In this document: in pieces, positions 7,524 through 14,865 of the stretch
Numbering within the stretch: the first letter of the stretch is position 1
How the letters are laid out: every line of letters begins with the position of its first letter
Assembly: GCF_018860805.1 (NCBI RefSeq)
Contig: NZ_JAHKQR010000018.1
Span: 1 to 64,000, forward strand
Direction: 5' to 3'
Source: Aestuariibacter sp. A3R04
GTDB taxonomy: Bacteria > Pseudomonadota > Gammaproteobacteria > Enterobacterales > Alteromonadaceae
DNA length: 64,000 nt
Translations under genes and position numbers: made by a program
Notes under the pieces: generated by a model
The model's database searches: none
Seen by the model: only the letters and a program-made list of their open reading frames with translations
What the model was told of the DNA's origin: nothing

Positions 7524-7816
7524 TGAATATGCACAACCCACCACATCCCGGTGAATTTATTGAATCAATTTACATGGAACCGCATGGATTAAGTTGCAGA
7601 ACACTCGCTACACATCTTGGCGTTGCCGCTTCAACGCTTAACCGGGTTGTCAAAGGCAAGAGTGCTGTAACACCAGAAATGGCATTGAGACTTTCTAAAG
7701 TCTTAGGCCGAAGCCCAGAAAGTTGGCTTGGCATGCAAGACAACTATGAACTTTGGCGAGCGAAACAAAACATTAACTTGGATAACGTGCAGCCAATAGA
7801 TCTGCATACCGCCTAA
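7523..7816 (+). CDS. higA: HigA-type antitoxin, first module
   Basis: A 97-residue XRE-type helix-turn-helix antitoxin of the HigA/VapI group. HPGEFIESIYMEPHG is followed by the HTH LATHLGVAASTLNRVVKGK and the conserved [20 protein letters not shown]. It should neutralise the preceding HigB and repress the operon. The stop TAA lies in the attC core. Confidence 0.92.
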   Translation: MNMHNPPHPGEFIESIYMEPHGLSCRTLATHLGVAASTLNRVVKGKSAVTPEMALRLSKVLGRSPESWLGMQDNYELWRAKQNINLDNVQPIDLHTA

Positions 7817-7918
7817 CAAAAAAATTAAGCTCGCCCGCTGCGCGGGCTGGGACGCAAACATGTGGGCGGCTTCGTCATTATGCCCCACATGCCTGCGCCC
7901 GTTATTGAAAAGTTAGCT
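7811..7918 (+). repeat. attC site
   Basis: Runs from GCCTAACAAAAAAATT to GTTAGCT at 7912-7918. Main type. Confidence 0.9.
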
Positions 7919-8134
7919 ACCAAAATGTGAATCAAGCTTTTCTAGAAGTTCTAAACCTTTCTTTTTGTCTCCAGTAGCAGCAATCGCCTTAAATCTTACC
8001 TCAGTATCAAACTCAGCTATCGCTTGTGTAGTCAACTCTTCTATTAATTTGTTTAAGCTCAACTTTTTATGCGCAGCCAAAGCCTTTAATCGATTATGCT
8101 TATCGTCTGGTAAACGTACTGTTAAAGTAGACAT
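7913..8134 (-). CDS. Ribbon-helix-helix antitoxin of a PIN module
   Basis: A 73-residue CopG/Arc-type protein. The ribbon strand is STLTVRLPDD, followed by helices with KLSLNKLIEELTTQAI. It should bind DNA as a dimer and inhibit the PIN toxin encoded just upstream on the same strand. The order, toxin first, is less usual for PIN modules. The stop TAA at 7913-7915 is the complement of the GTTA of the attC core. Confidence 0.85.
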   Translation of the reverse strand: MSTLTVRLPDDKHNRLKALAAHKKLSLNKLIEELTTQAIAEFDTEVRFKAIAATGDKKKGLELLEKLDSHFGS

Positions 8135-8135
8135 A

Positions 8136-8558
8136 TTAAACTCCTCTCAAATAATCTTCTGGCGCTAACACTTTCAAACCGTCAAATTGTAATTCCGCTT
8201 TTCGCAGATCTTTCAGGTTGTTCGTAATAATGCTCTCGGCATTTCCTGCTACTGCAAGTTCAATGAGAAAATTATCGCCTTCGTCTTTTAAATTTGGCCG
8301 CCACAAATAATGTATTTGCACCCATTCGCACACACTAAAAAATGCTGCTAATAAATTATTTACTTCGTCCTCGGTAAGCGGGCACAACTCTTTGATTTTG
8401 TCTTGCTTACTTACTGCTTCGTATTTCAAAAATAAGGTCGTGCTAATCAGCGGCTTTAACCGACCTAACAAGCATTGCCGTACCACTTCTCGGGCTGGCC
8501 CTGTTTTACCAATCAGGGCGCTAATAAGTACACTGGTGTCAATAACTACTTTGTTCAT
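8136..8558 (-). CDS. PIN-domain toxin
   Basis: A 140-residue PIN-domain protein, expected to be a Mg-dependent ribonuclease toxin. The acidic centre is visible as Asp7 (VIDTSV), Glu47 (LKYEAV) and Asp95 (EGDNFLIELA), with Asn113/Asp117 in the ITNNLKDL motif. It matches the PIN family with longer central helices often annotated as the toxin of an RHH-linked pair. It lies one base upstream of its antitoxin. Confidence 0.88.
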   Translation of the reverse strand: MNKVVIDTSVLISALIGKTGPAREVVRQCLLGRLKPLISTTLFLKYEAVSKQDKIKELCPLTEDEVNNLLAAFFSVCEWVQIHYLWRPNLKDEGDNFLIELAVAGNAESIITNNLKDLRKAELQFDGLKVLAPEDYLRGV

Positions 8559-8606
8559 AATTTACATGCTAGCGTATATGCTATCACTTTTCAATTTAAC
8601 AATGGC

Positions 8607-8691
8607 AGCTAACAACTCAATCAACACACTCACTGTGTTCGCTGGGACGCATACATGCGGAGCGGCTGCGCCCCTTATTTAAAAGTTAGCT
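8607..8691 (+). repeat. attC site, shortened
   Basis: Runs from AGCTAACAACTC to GTTAGCT at 8685-8691, about 84 bp. The right-hand arm pair is reduced compared with the 107-bp sites, but both cores look intact. Confidence 0.85.
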
Positions 8692-8765
8692 GCTACTTGT
8701 AAATCCAGCCTTTCACTTCTCTTTTTTAGTGGTAATATCAAATCATACTCAATGGGAGTTACTTT

Positions 8766-8984
8766 ATGTCTGATGCATTAAAAATGATGCTTGAAAATAT
8801 CAAGCAACTCAGCACTAAAGAGAAAGCACTTGCTGCCCACTGTCTTTTAACGGCTATGGATACTAAGATTGATAGCGATGTGGAATCTGAGTGGGTAAAA
8901 CTTGCAGAAGCTCGCAGCGCAGAGCTAGAGTCTGGTGCGGTAAAAAGCATTAGTTGGGAAGAGATAGAAAAGGATCTTAATTAA
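8766..8984 (+). CDS. RelB-like antitoxin
   Basis: A 72-residue addiction-module antitoxin of the short type often annotated as addiction module component (TIGR02574-like). Its marks are LSTKEKALAAHCLL and the C-terminal W-containing tail SISWEEIEKDL. It should bind the ParE/RelE-like toxin that follows. Its TAA stop (8982-8984) is directly followed, in the same reading frame, by the toxin frame. Confidence 0.82.
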   Translation: MSDALKMMLENIKQLSTKEKALAAHCLLTAMDTKIDSDVESEWVKLAEARSAELESGAVKSISWEEIEKDLN

Positions 8985-8990
8985 AAGATA

Positions 8991-9284
8991 CTGCCTGTTT
9001 CCTTTCACCCAGAGGTTAAAAGGGAAATAAAAGAGTCGTTTGATTGGTATCAAGAGCAGTCATTGGGCTTGGGGTACGAATTTACCCAAGAACTCAAGGA
9101 AGCCATCGACTCAGTTAGGTCTTTGCCATCGGCATGGACAAAAATGGGGCAAACTCACCGACGCTTTGTCTTAAGCAGGTTCCCATACTCTATTATTTAT
9201 AAAATTATCGAAAACAGGGAAATTAGTGTGGTAGCTATTATGCACAACCACCGAAAACCAGGGTATTGGCACGAACGCGGCTAA
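8991..9284 (+). CDS. ParE/RelE-type toxin lacking a canonical start codon
   Basis: A toxin of about 97 residues. The frame reads LPVSFHPEVKREIKESFDW, then GYEFTQELKEAI, RFPYSIIYKII and MHNHRKPGYW, a full ParE/RelE fold. No ATG, GTG or TTG occurs in frame before the TTG at 9063, which would remove the first 24 residues. Translation must therefore begin at CTG 8991 or ATA 8988, or by reading through the antitoxin stop. The stop TAA is the attC core. Confidence 0.78.
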   Translation: MPVSFHPEVKREIKESFDWYQEQSLGLGYEFTQELKEAIDSVRSLPSAWTKMGQTHRRFVLSRFPYSIIYKIIENREISVVAIMHNHRKPGYWHERG

Positions 9285-9386
9285 CAAAACGCTCAAGCCA
9301 CTCCCTCTGGTCGTTCGGACGCATACATGCGGGGCGGCTTCGCCATTATGCCCCACATGCCTGCGCCCCTTATTTAAAAGTTATAT
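9279..9386 (+). repeat. attC site
   Basis: Runs from GGCTAACAAAACGC to GTTATAT at 9380-9386. Main right arm and CACTCCCTCTGGTCG left arm. Confidence 0.9.
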
Positions 9387-9402
9387 TCACTGGACATATC
9401 GA

Positions 9403-9738
9403 ATGCCCCATTGCGTTATTGAATATTCATCAGATATTTCACCAGAATCATTAATGTCTTCTGTTTTTAAAGGCGCAATCGCCTCGGATTTGTTTGACAA
9501 ATCGGGAACAGATGTAAAAGTCAGGGCAATTGCCTACGACCATCATATTAGTGGTGCTTCTCTCGGTTCATTTATTCACGTGTCACTGAAAATTCTATCC
9601 GGAAGAAGCAAAGAACAAAAAGAATCACTTTCAAACTCAGTACTACAGAAGATCAAAGAAAACGAATATGTTAATTGTTCAATCACTGTGGAAGTAATAG
9701 ACATTGATCGTTCTAGTTATGCGAAGTCGTTGGTGTGA
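9403..9738 (+). CDS. 5-carboxymethyl-2-hydroxymuconate isomerase (CHMI) family protein
   Basis: A 111-residue tautomerase-superfamily protein of the CHMI/HpaF type. The start MPHCVIEYS leaves Pro1 as the catalytic base after Met removal. YDHHISGASLGSFIHVSLKILSGRSKEQK is the family core, here quoted by its positions, about residues 45-73, with Arg68 matching a substrate-binding residue. CHMI normally acts in homoprotocatechuate breakdown, but no other genes of that pathway are near. As a lone cassette its real substrate may differ. Confidence 0.8.
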   Translation: MPHCVIEYSSDISPESLMSSVFKGAIASDLFDKSGTDVKVRAIAYDHHISGASLGSFIHVSLKILSGRSKEQKESLSNSVLQKIKENEYVNCSITVEVIDIDRSSYAKSLV

Positions 9739-9847
9739 ATATAACAAGGCGCTTAACACGTGTGCCACTACGTGCCACACTGGGACAGTAACGCAGCGGC
9801 GCTCCGCGATTATGCCGCTACGTTACTGCCCGTTAGCTTCGTTATGT
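9739..9847 (+). repeat. attC site
   Basis: Runs from ATATAACAAGGCGC to GTTATGT at 9841-9847. The arms (CAGTAACGCAGCGGC, GCCGCTACGTTACTG) are a third subtype. Confidence 0.85.
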
Positions 9848-9863
9848 GCTTAAAGGATAGACC

Positions 9864-10226
9864 ATGATCAAGTGGGAAGATTTAAACTGGTATCAAAAAG
9901 CTGCATTCTGGTGCGTAATCGGAATAGTGGGTTGGTTCGCTCCAGAAATAGCATTGCTGTTTCATTTTGGTGGTGTAGAAGTAGTATTTGCCTTTGTCGC
10001 TTATTATTACTTCCCTATTCTTCGGCAAATTCAGGCTTACATCGTAAAAGCAAAGGAAGCAGCCGCTCTAGCCTATTTGACTTATCATACTAGTGCTTCA
10101 GCAAAGCCCAAGGTGTTTTTTGTACAGGCAGCGTTTTGTTCTTTGGCGTTTGTACTAACAGGTTCAGTTGCTTTTGCAGGCATGTTCTTTATGCCAAGCA
10201 TGGTATTAAACGGAGTTTTAACGTGA
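9864..10226 (+). CDS. Small membrane protein, unknown function
   Basis: A 120-residue protein with hydrophobic segments at about residues 14-31, 36-52 and 85-113, so probably three to four membrane helices. AAAGGA lies upstream of the ATG. No family is recognised. It is alone in its cassette. Confidence 0.62.
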   Translation: MIKWEDLNWYQKAAFWCVIGIVGWFAPEIALLFHFGGVEVVFAFVAYYYFPILRQIQAYIVKAKEAAALAYLTYHTSASAKPKVFFVQAAFCSLAFVLTGSVAFAGMFFMPSMVLNGVLT

Positions 10227-10229
10227 ACG

Positions 10230-10337
10230 CACATAACAAGCCAATCAACACGCTCACTGCGTTTGCTGGGACGCAAACACTCAGGCGGCTTCGCCATTTT
10301 CGCCTGCGCGTCCGCGCCCCATATTTGGGTGTTATAC
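10230..10337 (+). repeat. attC site
   Basis: Runs from ACATAACAAGCC to GTTATAC at 10331-10337. Main type. Confidence 0.9.
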
Positions 10338-10345
10338 GCAATTGG

Positions 10346-10636
10346 TCAGAATAACTTTTTAACATCGCGGTAAAAGTTTTCATGAGAACCAAGAGCTATT
10401 AATTCAAGTATTACAGTGCCGTCCTCGTAGCTGTAACCTAGTAAGGTTAACTGCTTAACCATCTTGAACTTGTACACGCGAAGAAAAGCCAGGTCGCCTT
10501 TTTTCTGTTCACCTAGAAGAGGATCGTCCATCAATTCCTTTACAGCTTGATCCAAGTCTTTTTTCTGATTCTTATGTAACTTCTTTACTGCTCTCTTAAA
10601 ATTAGCTGTCTGTAAAACACTCGTACTCTTAGCCAA
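10346..10636 (-). CDS. RelE/ParE-superfamily toxin paired with a ParD-like protein
   Basis: A 96-residue toxin. ANFKRAVKKLHKNQKKDL, the YKFKMVKQLTLLGYSY strand pair and the C-terminal LGSHENFYRDVKKL match RelE-like toxins usually found with ParD-like antitoxins. It overlaps its upstream antitoxin by 8 bases. The stop lies just right of the attC, not in it. The cellular target is not known. Confidence 0.82.
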   Translation of the reverse strand: MAKSTSVLQTANFKRAVKKLHKNQKKDLDQAVKELMDDPLLGEQKKGDLAFLRVYKFKMVKQLTLLGYSYEDGTVILELIALGSHENFYRDVKKLF

Positions 10637-10850
10637 AATCGTAAGGCTCCAATTTGCCTGCCTCTTTTTCAGCTTTGGAAATAATTGCCTGTTTCACGAA
10701 TTCGTATGGCAAATCAGGATTATCTTCCATCATTTCACCTATTTTTGCCCAATGCTCAATCTGTTTTGGCATAGTTCGGTTTAGTGCTTTGCCCATAATG
10801 GTAGCTTTCTCAACTAGATCTTGGTCTAGTCTTACGCTCGCGGTTGCCAT
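10629..10850 (-). CDS. ParD-like antitoxin
   Basis: A 73-residue protein of the ParD-like family. ASVRLDQDLVEKATIMGKAL is a ribbon-helix-helix-type start, and RTMPKQIEHWAKIGEMMEDNPDLPY is the family signature, covering residues 25-49. It is first in the minus-strand operon. AGGAGACATATT precedes its ATG on the coding strand. Confidence 0.84.
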   Translation of the reverse strand: MATASVRLDQDLVEKATIMGKALNRTMPKQIEHWAKIGEMMEDNPDLPYEFVKQAIISKAEKEAGKLEPYDFG

Positions 10851-10913
10851 AATATGTCTCCTAATAGTTCATCACCACATTGTAGCAATGCGCTACAAGT
10901 GTGGCAAGTTGCG

Positions 10914-11027
10914 CATGACAAATGCATTAACACTCTCTGCGCTCGGTAGGGACAAAAACACGTAGGCTCCCTGCGCTTCGCTCGGTATTATAGCCTACGT
11001 ATTTTTGCCCATTATGCGGGTGTTATG
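10914..11027 (+). repeat. attC site with degenerate left core
   Basis: The right core GTTATGC (11022-11028) and the arms CACGTAGGCTCC / TAGCCTACGT are normal. The left core reads ATGACAAATGC instead of TAACAA. Confidence 0.8.
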
Positions 11028-11325
11028 CGCCAAAGCGTACAGGATTTACATCCATACTTTTATGAAGGATTCTTATGATCAGAATTTCCTGACTGCCCGT
11101 TTGTTTGTAGAAAATAACATGGCTACCTTGAGGAAATTTTCTGTATCCATCTCTTATTTCGTCGCAGCCTTTACCAATATCAGGATTTTCAGACAACATC
11201 CAAAATGAATCATCGAATTGTTTAAGATATACATTACGCTGTTCTCGGCCCCATTTCCGTTGCGTAAACAATGCAATATCTTTTAGATCTGATTTTGCTA
11301 GTACGGTTAACTTAAACGGTTTCAC
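11023..11325 (-). CDS. parE: ParE toxin
   Basis: A 100-residue ParE-family toxin. Members of this family typically poison DNA gyrase. FKLTVLAKSDLKDIALFTQ, the NPDIGKGCDEIRDGYRKFP segment and SHVIFYKQTG are the usual order. It overlaps the parD start region by four bases. Its stop TAA (11023-11025) is the complement of the GTTA of the attC core. Confidence 0.88.
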   Translation of the reverse strand: MKPFKLTVLAKSDLKDIALFTQRKWGREQRNVYLKQFDDSFWMLSENPDIGKGCDEIRDGYRKFPQGSHVIFYKQTGSQEILIIRILHKSMDVNPVRFGA

Positions 11326-11564
11326 TCTTTTAATTCACCGTCTAGTTCTGATATCAGATGCTCAAGGTCGTATTCAACTTCGCCGCTTTCTTCACCTGCT
11401 ACAAGTAATTGACGCAGAGTGTTTAATTTGGTTTCCTGTGTTTCTAGCAAGCGAAGAGCTGAACGAATCACCTCGCTTGCTGAACTATACCGACCAGTTT
11501 GAATTTGGCTAGCAATAAAGCCATCAAAATGGTCTCCAAGGGTAATGCTGGTGTTTTTAGCCAT
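11322..11564 (-). CDS. parD: ParD antitoxin
   Basis: An 80-residue CopG-type ParD antitoxin. NTSITLGDHFDGFIASQIQT is the DNA-binding ribbon and first helix. RYSSASEVIRSALRLLE is the highly conserved ParD helix, and an acidic tail follows. It is first in the minus-strand parDE operon and should repress it. Confidence 0.92.
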   Translation of the reverse strand: MAKNTSITLGDHFDGFIASQIQTGRYSSASEVIRSALRLLETQETKLNTLRQLLVAGEESGEVEYDLEHLISELDGELKE

Positions 11565-11626
11565 CTGGTTTCTCCAAGTACCAATATATACCTAATTATG
11601 GTACTTGCGCATTGTAAGTCAATAGC

Positions 11627-11740
11627 CCATAACAATCACATTAAGCCGCTCGCAGGCTCGCTGGGACAGTAACACGTGGGCTCTGTCGCTTCGCTCGGAT
11701 TTTAGCCCACGTGTTACTGCCCCTTATGTGGGTGTTATAT
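11627..11740 (+). repeat. attC site
   Basis: Runs from CCATAACAATC to GTTATAT at 11734-11740. It is almost identical to the site at 3975-4087. Confidence 0.9.
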
Positions 11741-12052
11741 TCCAGTGATAGCGAAGTCTATTGCATCTATCAGCAGTTCTCTGGATTGCTCCAACGAACC
11801 AATGCGATCCTTGAGCACGTCTTCGGGTATAGAACTAAGTTGTTGTGCTAGAAATAAGTATGTTGTGCCCTCGAATTCTATCTCTGGCGTCAGCTTCTTC
11901 ATGTAAAAACTGTTTTCAGTATTGCTAGTTGTTAACGGTACAACCAGCCTTGTTGCCAATTGGTCAATTACAGAGTTTTGAACATCAACAAGAAATGGGT
12001 AAGCTTTACTAGTTTTCTTGCTTGGGTTTCTGTAAACATCAAATTGCGCCAT
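11735..12052 (-). CDS. ccdB: CcdB toxin
   Basis: A 105-residue CcdB-family gyrase poison. The start MAQFDVYRNP, the YPFLVDVQNSVIDQLATRLVVPL core (residues 18-40) and the C-terminal IDAIDFAITGI, which holds the gyrase-contact end, are all present. It overlaps ccdA by one base. Its stop TAA (11735-11737) is the complement of the GTTA of the attC core. Confidence 0.94.
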   Translation of the reverse strand: MAQFDVYRNPSKKTSKAYPFLVDVQNSVIDQLATRLVVPLTTSNTENSFYMKKLTPEIEFEGTTYLFLAQQLSSIPEDVLKDRIGSLEQSRELLIDAIDFAITGI

Positions 12053-12297
12053 TAAAAGTTCCTGTACTCATCACCTATACAACCGTTCTCAGCGACAAAC
12101 TCATTGTATGCAGCTATGGCAGCTTTGTTTTCTTTTTTCCATTTCTCTGCTTCAATACTTTTCAGCTTGTCTCTAAGTGCTTGCTCTAAGGTCGCAGACA
12201 GGTTAACTTTTAAACTTCGAGCTTTTTGCAATAAGTCGCTGTTTAAGCTTAGATTTGTCGCTTTCTTGGGGGCATGGACGTCATATAAATCTTGCAT
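12052..12297 (-). CDS. ccdA: CcdA antitoxin
   Basis: An 81-residue CcdA antitoxin. KKATNLSLNSDLLQKARSL is the RHH DNA-binding part, and LEQALRDKLKSIEAEKWKKENK with NEFVAENGCIGDEYRNF is the typical CcdB-binding tail. The start at 12297 is chosen because GGAG lies 10 bases before it; the frame continues upstream without a better signal. Confidence 0.92.
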   Translation of the reverse strand: MQDLYDVHAPKKATNLSLNSDLLQKARSLKVNLSATLEQALRDKLKSIEAEKWKKENKAAIAAYNEFVAENGCIGDEYRNF

Positions 12298-12363
12298 TTT
12301 ATCACTCCGACTAATTTTACCACCAAGTATACGCATACAGATGCGCATTGCAAAGCATGGTTG

Positions 12364-12473
12364 GAATATACAAAACGCTCAAGCCACTCCCTTCGGTCGC
12401 TGGGACGCTAACACGTGGGCTGCTTCGCATTGTAACCCACGCAGCTGCGCCCCTTAGCTTAAAGCTATACACG
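12364..12473 (+). repeat. attC site with both cores mutated
   Basis: The arms are normal (CACTCCCTTCGGTCG, CACGTGGGC), but the left core reads TATACAAAACGC, lacking one A, and the right core reads GCTATAC (12464-12470) instead of GTTATAC. Loss of the GTT triplet should stop recombination, so this cassette boundary is probably frozen. Confidence 0.75.
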
Positions 12474-12536
12474 CCGAAAATTCCTCTGGCAACTTGTAAC
12501 CCATGAGGTTACAATAATTGCACGATTAAGAGTTTT

Positions 12537-12800
12537 ATGCATAAAGGCCTTCAGAAGTTTTACGCTAAAGGAACCACATCAGGAATTCAGAAGATGCATA
12601 AAAATAAGCTTCGCCTGATCCTGTCTAATCTCGATCAAGCTGAAACGCCTGATGACATGGATTTGCCCGGTCTTTATATGCATAAACTCAAAGGTCACAG
12701 AAATGATATTTGGTCTGTCAGAGTGAGTGGTAACTGGAGAGTTACATATCGCTTTGTAGGACGAGATGTTGAAATCGTTAACTACGAGGATTATCACTAA
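12537..12800 (+). CDS. higB: HigB-type toxin, second module
   Basis: An 87-residue HigB/RelE-family toxin related to, but clearly diverged from, the one at 7245. [43 protein letters not shown] and the identical end NYEDYH are seen. It overlaps higA by one base. Confidence 0.92.
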   Translation: MHKGLQKFYAKGTTSGIQKMHKNKLRLILSNLDQAETPDDMDLPGLYMHKLKGHRNDIWSVRVSGNWRVTYRFVGRDVEIVNYEDYH

Positions 12801-13096
12801 TGAATATGCATAACCCAGCGCATCCCGGTGAGATACTCAAAGAACTTGTTATTGATGCTCTAGAACTCACTATCACTGATGTCGCTCAGCATTTAGGTGT
12901 CAGCCGCAAAACACTGTCAAAAGTTCTTAATGGCAAAGGAGCCATCACGCCAGAAATGGCACTTCGTCTGGAGCTCGTCTTTGGTAAGCCTTCAGCTGAC
13001 CATTGGCTACGTTTACAAAATGCTTTTGATTTATGGCAAACGCGGCAATATCAAAGTTCTTTGCATGTCTCACCTTATAATCTGGCGGCGGTATAA
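12800..13096 (+). CDS. higA: HigA-type antitoxin, second module
   Basis: A 98-residue XRE-type antitoxin. [19 protein letters not shown] is followed by the [22 protein letters not shown] and [21 protein letters not shown]. The C-terminus differs from the first HigA, so the two modules are probably not cross-neutralising. Confidence 0.92.
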   Translation: MNMHNPAHPGEILKELVIDALELTITDVAQHLGVSRKTLSKVLNGKGAITPEMALRLELVFGKPSADHWLRLQNAFDLWQTRQYQSSLHVSPYNLAAV

Positions 13097-13103
13097 AGGC
13101 GTG

Positions 13104-13142
13104 TATAACAAACACTTTAAGTCGCTTCGCTGGGTGTTAGAA
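13104..13142 (+). repeat. Very short attC-like site
   Basis: A left core TATAACAAAC and a right core GTTAGAA are separated by only about 22 bases (CTTTAAGTCGCTTCGCTGGGT). Both outer cores are good, but the long arms are missing. It probably arose by an internal deletion of a standard site. Confidence 0.65.
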
Positions 13143-13162
13143 TTTCACAAGAGGAAACGAAG

Positions 13163-13690
13163 TTGTCTGAAGCTGGGAAGCTATTCGAATACTCGATAAA
13201 AGATGCGGAAAAGTTATTAGCGCGATTTGATTTAGATAAACAGGATCCCACGAATGGGTCAGAGGCCTTAAAACGGGCTGGTATGGTTATCGCGCTGGCC
13301 GCTTGGGAAACTTATGTCAAAGATCGGTTTCGTGAAGAAATTGATGTTTGGCTCTGCTCTTTAAAGGGAAGCCAAATATCGAATTTTGTGTTAAAGAAAG
13401 TCGATGAAGAACTGAAGCGCTTCTTCAACCCAAATCACGATCGCACCAAAAATCTTTTCAAAACCTATTTCGACATTGATATCACTGACCATTGGAAGTG
13501 GGATAATTATCAGCCGCCGCAAGCAAAGAAGGCTCTAAATGAGCTAATTTCAAAGCGAGGAGATGCCGCACACAAAGCTACCACTAACGCCAACTCAGCA
13601 CATATTGTGAAGCGAGATGATTTAGAAAAGGCCATCAGATTTTTGAAAGGCTTGGTGAATGCAACTGAGAACGTAAAAATTGCCAAATAA
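13163..13690 (+). CDS. HEPN domain protein (RiboL-PSP-HEPN-like)
   Basis: A 175-residue protein. GMVIALAAWETYVKDRFREE and the C-terminal RGDAAHK (Arg132 to His137, an R-x4-H motif) match the HEPN group often annotated as RiboL-PSP-HEPN, whose members are suspected RNases. No partner gene is in the cassette. The TTG start at 13163 follows AAGAGGAAA. The target is unknown. Confidence 0.68.
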   Translation: MSEAGKLFEYSIKDAEKLLARFDLDKQDPTNGSEALKRAGMVIALAAWETYVKDRFREEIDVWLCSLKGSQISNFVLKKVDEELKRFFNPNHDRTKNLFKTYFDIDITDHWKWDNYQPPQAKKALNELISKRGDAAHKATTNANSAHIVKRDDLEKAIRFLKGLVNATENVKIAK

Positions 13691-13692
13691 TT

Positions 13693-13748
13693 CTAACAAG
13701 TCACGGAAGGCGGTTGCGTGAGACGCGCCGCTTCGTTCAGCGCTATGC
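13693..13748 (+). repeat. Short attC-like site with mutated right core
   Basis: The left core CTAACAAGTC is followed by compact arms of an unusual subtype and a right end CGCTATGCC, where GTTATGC is expected. The right core carries the same GTT-to-GCT change as the site at 12364. Confidence 0.5.
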
Positions 13749-13782
13749 CTTTTATCGAAAATTTACATGGAGGTTAATCGTT

Positions 13783-14346
13783 TTGGGTCAGCAATTTTCA
13801 GAGTTATCCGATAAACACATTGAATTTATCGGACAGCAAAAAATCTATTTTGTAGCCACTGCCGCAGAGAGTGGTAGTGTGAATATTTCCCCTAAAGGGG
13901 GAGACTCCTTGCGGGTTATTAACCCGAAGCAAATAGCTTGGTTAAACCTAACAGGAAGTGGCAATGAGTCAGCATCACATGTCATTCAAAACCCAAGAAT
14001 GACCGTTATGTTTTGTGCTTTTGAGGGCCCTCCTATAATCCTTCGAGCCTATGGTAAGGCTACTGTTTTGCACTCTCAAGACGATAGTTGGGGTAAGTAT
14101 GCACCGATATTTCCGGAAACTGTTGCTGCCAGACAAATCTTTGTCCTAGACGTCGATTTGGTACAGTCTTCCTGCGGAATGTCAGTTCCTTACTTTACCT
14201 ATGAGGGAGACCGTGAAGACCTAGCGAATTGGTCAGAAAAACAAGGTACATCAGGTATAGAAAAATACTGGCTTAAAAAGAACCAAAAAAGTATTGATGG
14301 TTTTGAAACAGAAATAGCTAAAAGGTCTGGCTTGGACGTAGAATAA
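13783..14346 (+). CDS. Pyridoxamine 5'-phosphate oxidase-family protein
   Basis: A 187-residue flavin-binding split-barrel protein. GQQFSELSDKHIEFIGQQKI, FVATAAESGSVNISPKGGDS and LTGSGNESASHVIQNPRMTV are characteristic of a PPOX subfamily of unknown substrate, not of true PdxH. TTG at 13783 is taken as start because ATGGAGG lies about 9 bases upstream and relatives start MGQQFS. The frame upstream runs through the attC. Confidence 0.82.
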   Translation: MGQQFSELSDKHIEFIGQQKIYFVATAAESGSVNISPKGGDSLRVINPKQIAWLNLTGSGNESASHVIQNPRMTVMFCAFEGPPIILRAYGKATVLHSQDDSWGKYAPIFPETVAARQIFVLDVDLVQSSCGMSVPYFTYEGDREDLANWSEKQGTSGIEKYWLKKNQKSIDGFETEIAKRSGLDVE

Positions 14347-14374
14347 ACAAACAAAATAGCTCTAATCGCCACAT

Positions 14375-14422
14375 GCATAACAACTCAATAAACACTCTCA
14401 CTGCGTTCGCTGGGAAGTGGAC
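14375..14422 (+). repeat. Left half of an attC site
   Basis: CATAACAACTCAATAAAC and CTCACTGCGTTCGCTGGGAAG form a normal attC left half, which then passes straight into HigB coding sequence at about 14423. The matching right half is at 14796-14865. Confidence 0.75.
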
Positions 14423-14615
14423 ACTTCGTCTGCAGTTAGCAGCTATTCATACCGCACAAGATATTGATGACATTAATCTACCTGGTTTTTCTCTCCACCA
14501 ACTCAAGGGAGAAAGGTCAAACATTTGGACAATATTAGTAAACGGTAACCGGAGAGTAACTTTTGAGTTCACGGATGGTCATGCTTACATCTTAAATTAC
14601 GAGGATTATCACTAA
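14423..14615 (+). pseudogene. higB: 5'-truncated higB
   Basis: The last 61 codons are nearly identical to the HigB at 7245 (LAAIHTAQDIDDINLPG, NIWTILVNGNRRVTFEF, LNYEDYH), but the first 30 residues are replaced by attC sequence. An open frame begins in the attC at 14373 but gives an unrelated start. The first helices are lost and NWR is changed to NRR, so toxin activity is unlikely. Confidence 0.85.
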
Positions 14616-14806
14616 TGAATATGCATGACCCACCACATCCCGGTGAATTTATTGAGTCCATTTACATGGAGCCGCACGGTATAAGTTGCAGAGCTCTAGC
14701 TACCCATCTTGGTGTTGCAGCTTCAACACTAAATCGTGTTGTAAAGGGCAAAAGTGCAGTAACGCCAGAAATGGCCTTAAGGCTATCAAAAGTATTGGGA
14801 CGCTAA
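14615..14806 (+). pseudogene. higA: 3'-truncated higA
   Basis: 63 codons closely match the HigA at 7523, including the full HTH (ATHLGVAASTLNRVVKGK) and [14 protein letters not shown]. The sequence then enters attC at GGGACGCTAA, where a stop occurs. The last 34 residues are missing. The DNA-binding part could still fold and might act on the operator of the intact higBA; this is not shown. Confidence 0.82.
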
Positions 14807-14865
14807 CACGTGGGCGGCTTCATCATTATGCCCCACGCATCTGTGCCATTTATTTAAAAGTTAAT
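14796..14865 (+). repeat. Right half of an attC site
   Basis: GGGACGCTAACACGTGGGC onwards to the core GTTAATT (14860-14866) is the normal right half. Together with 14375-14422 it would make one attC, so the higBA fragment lies inside a split site. Confidence 0.75.
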
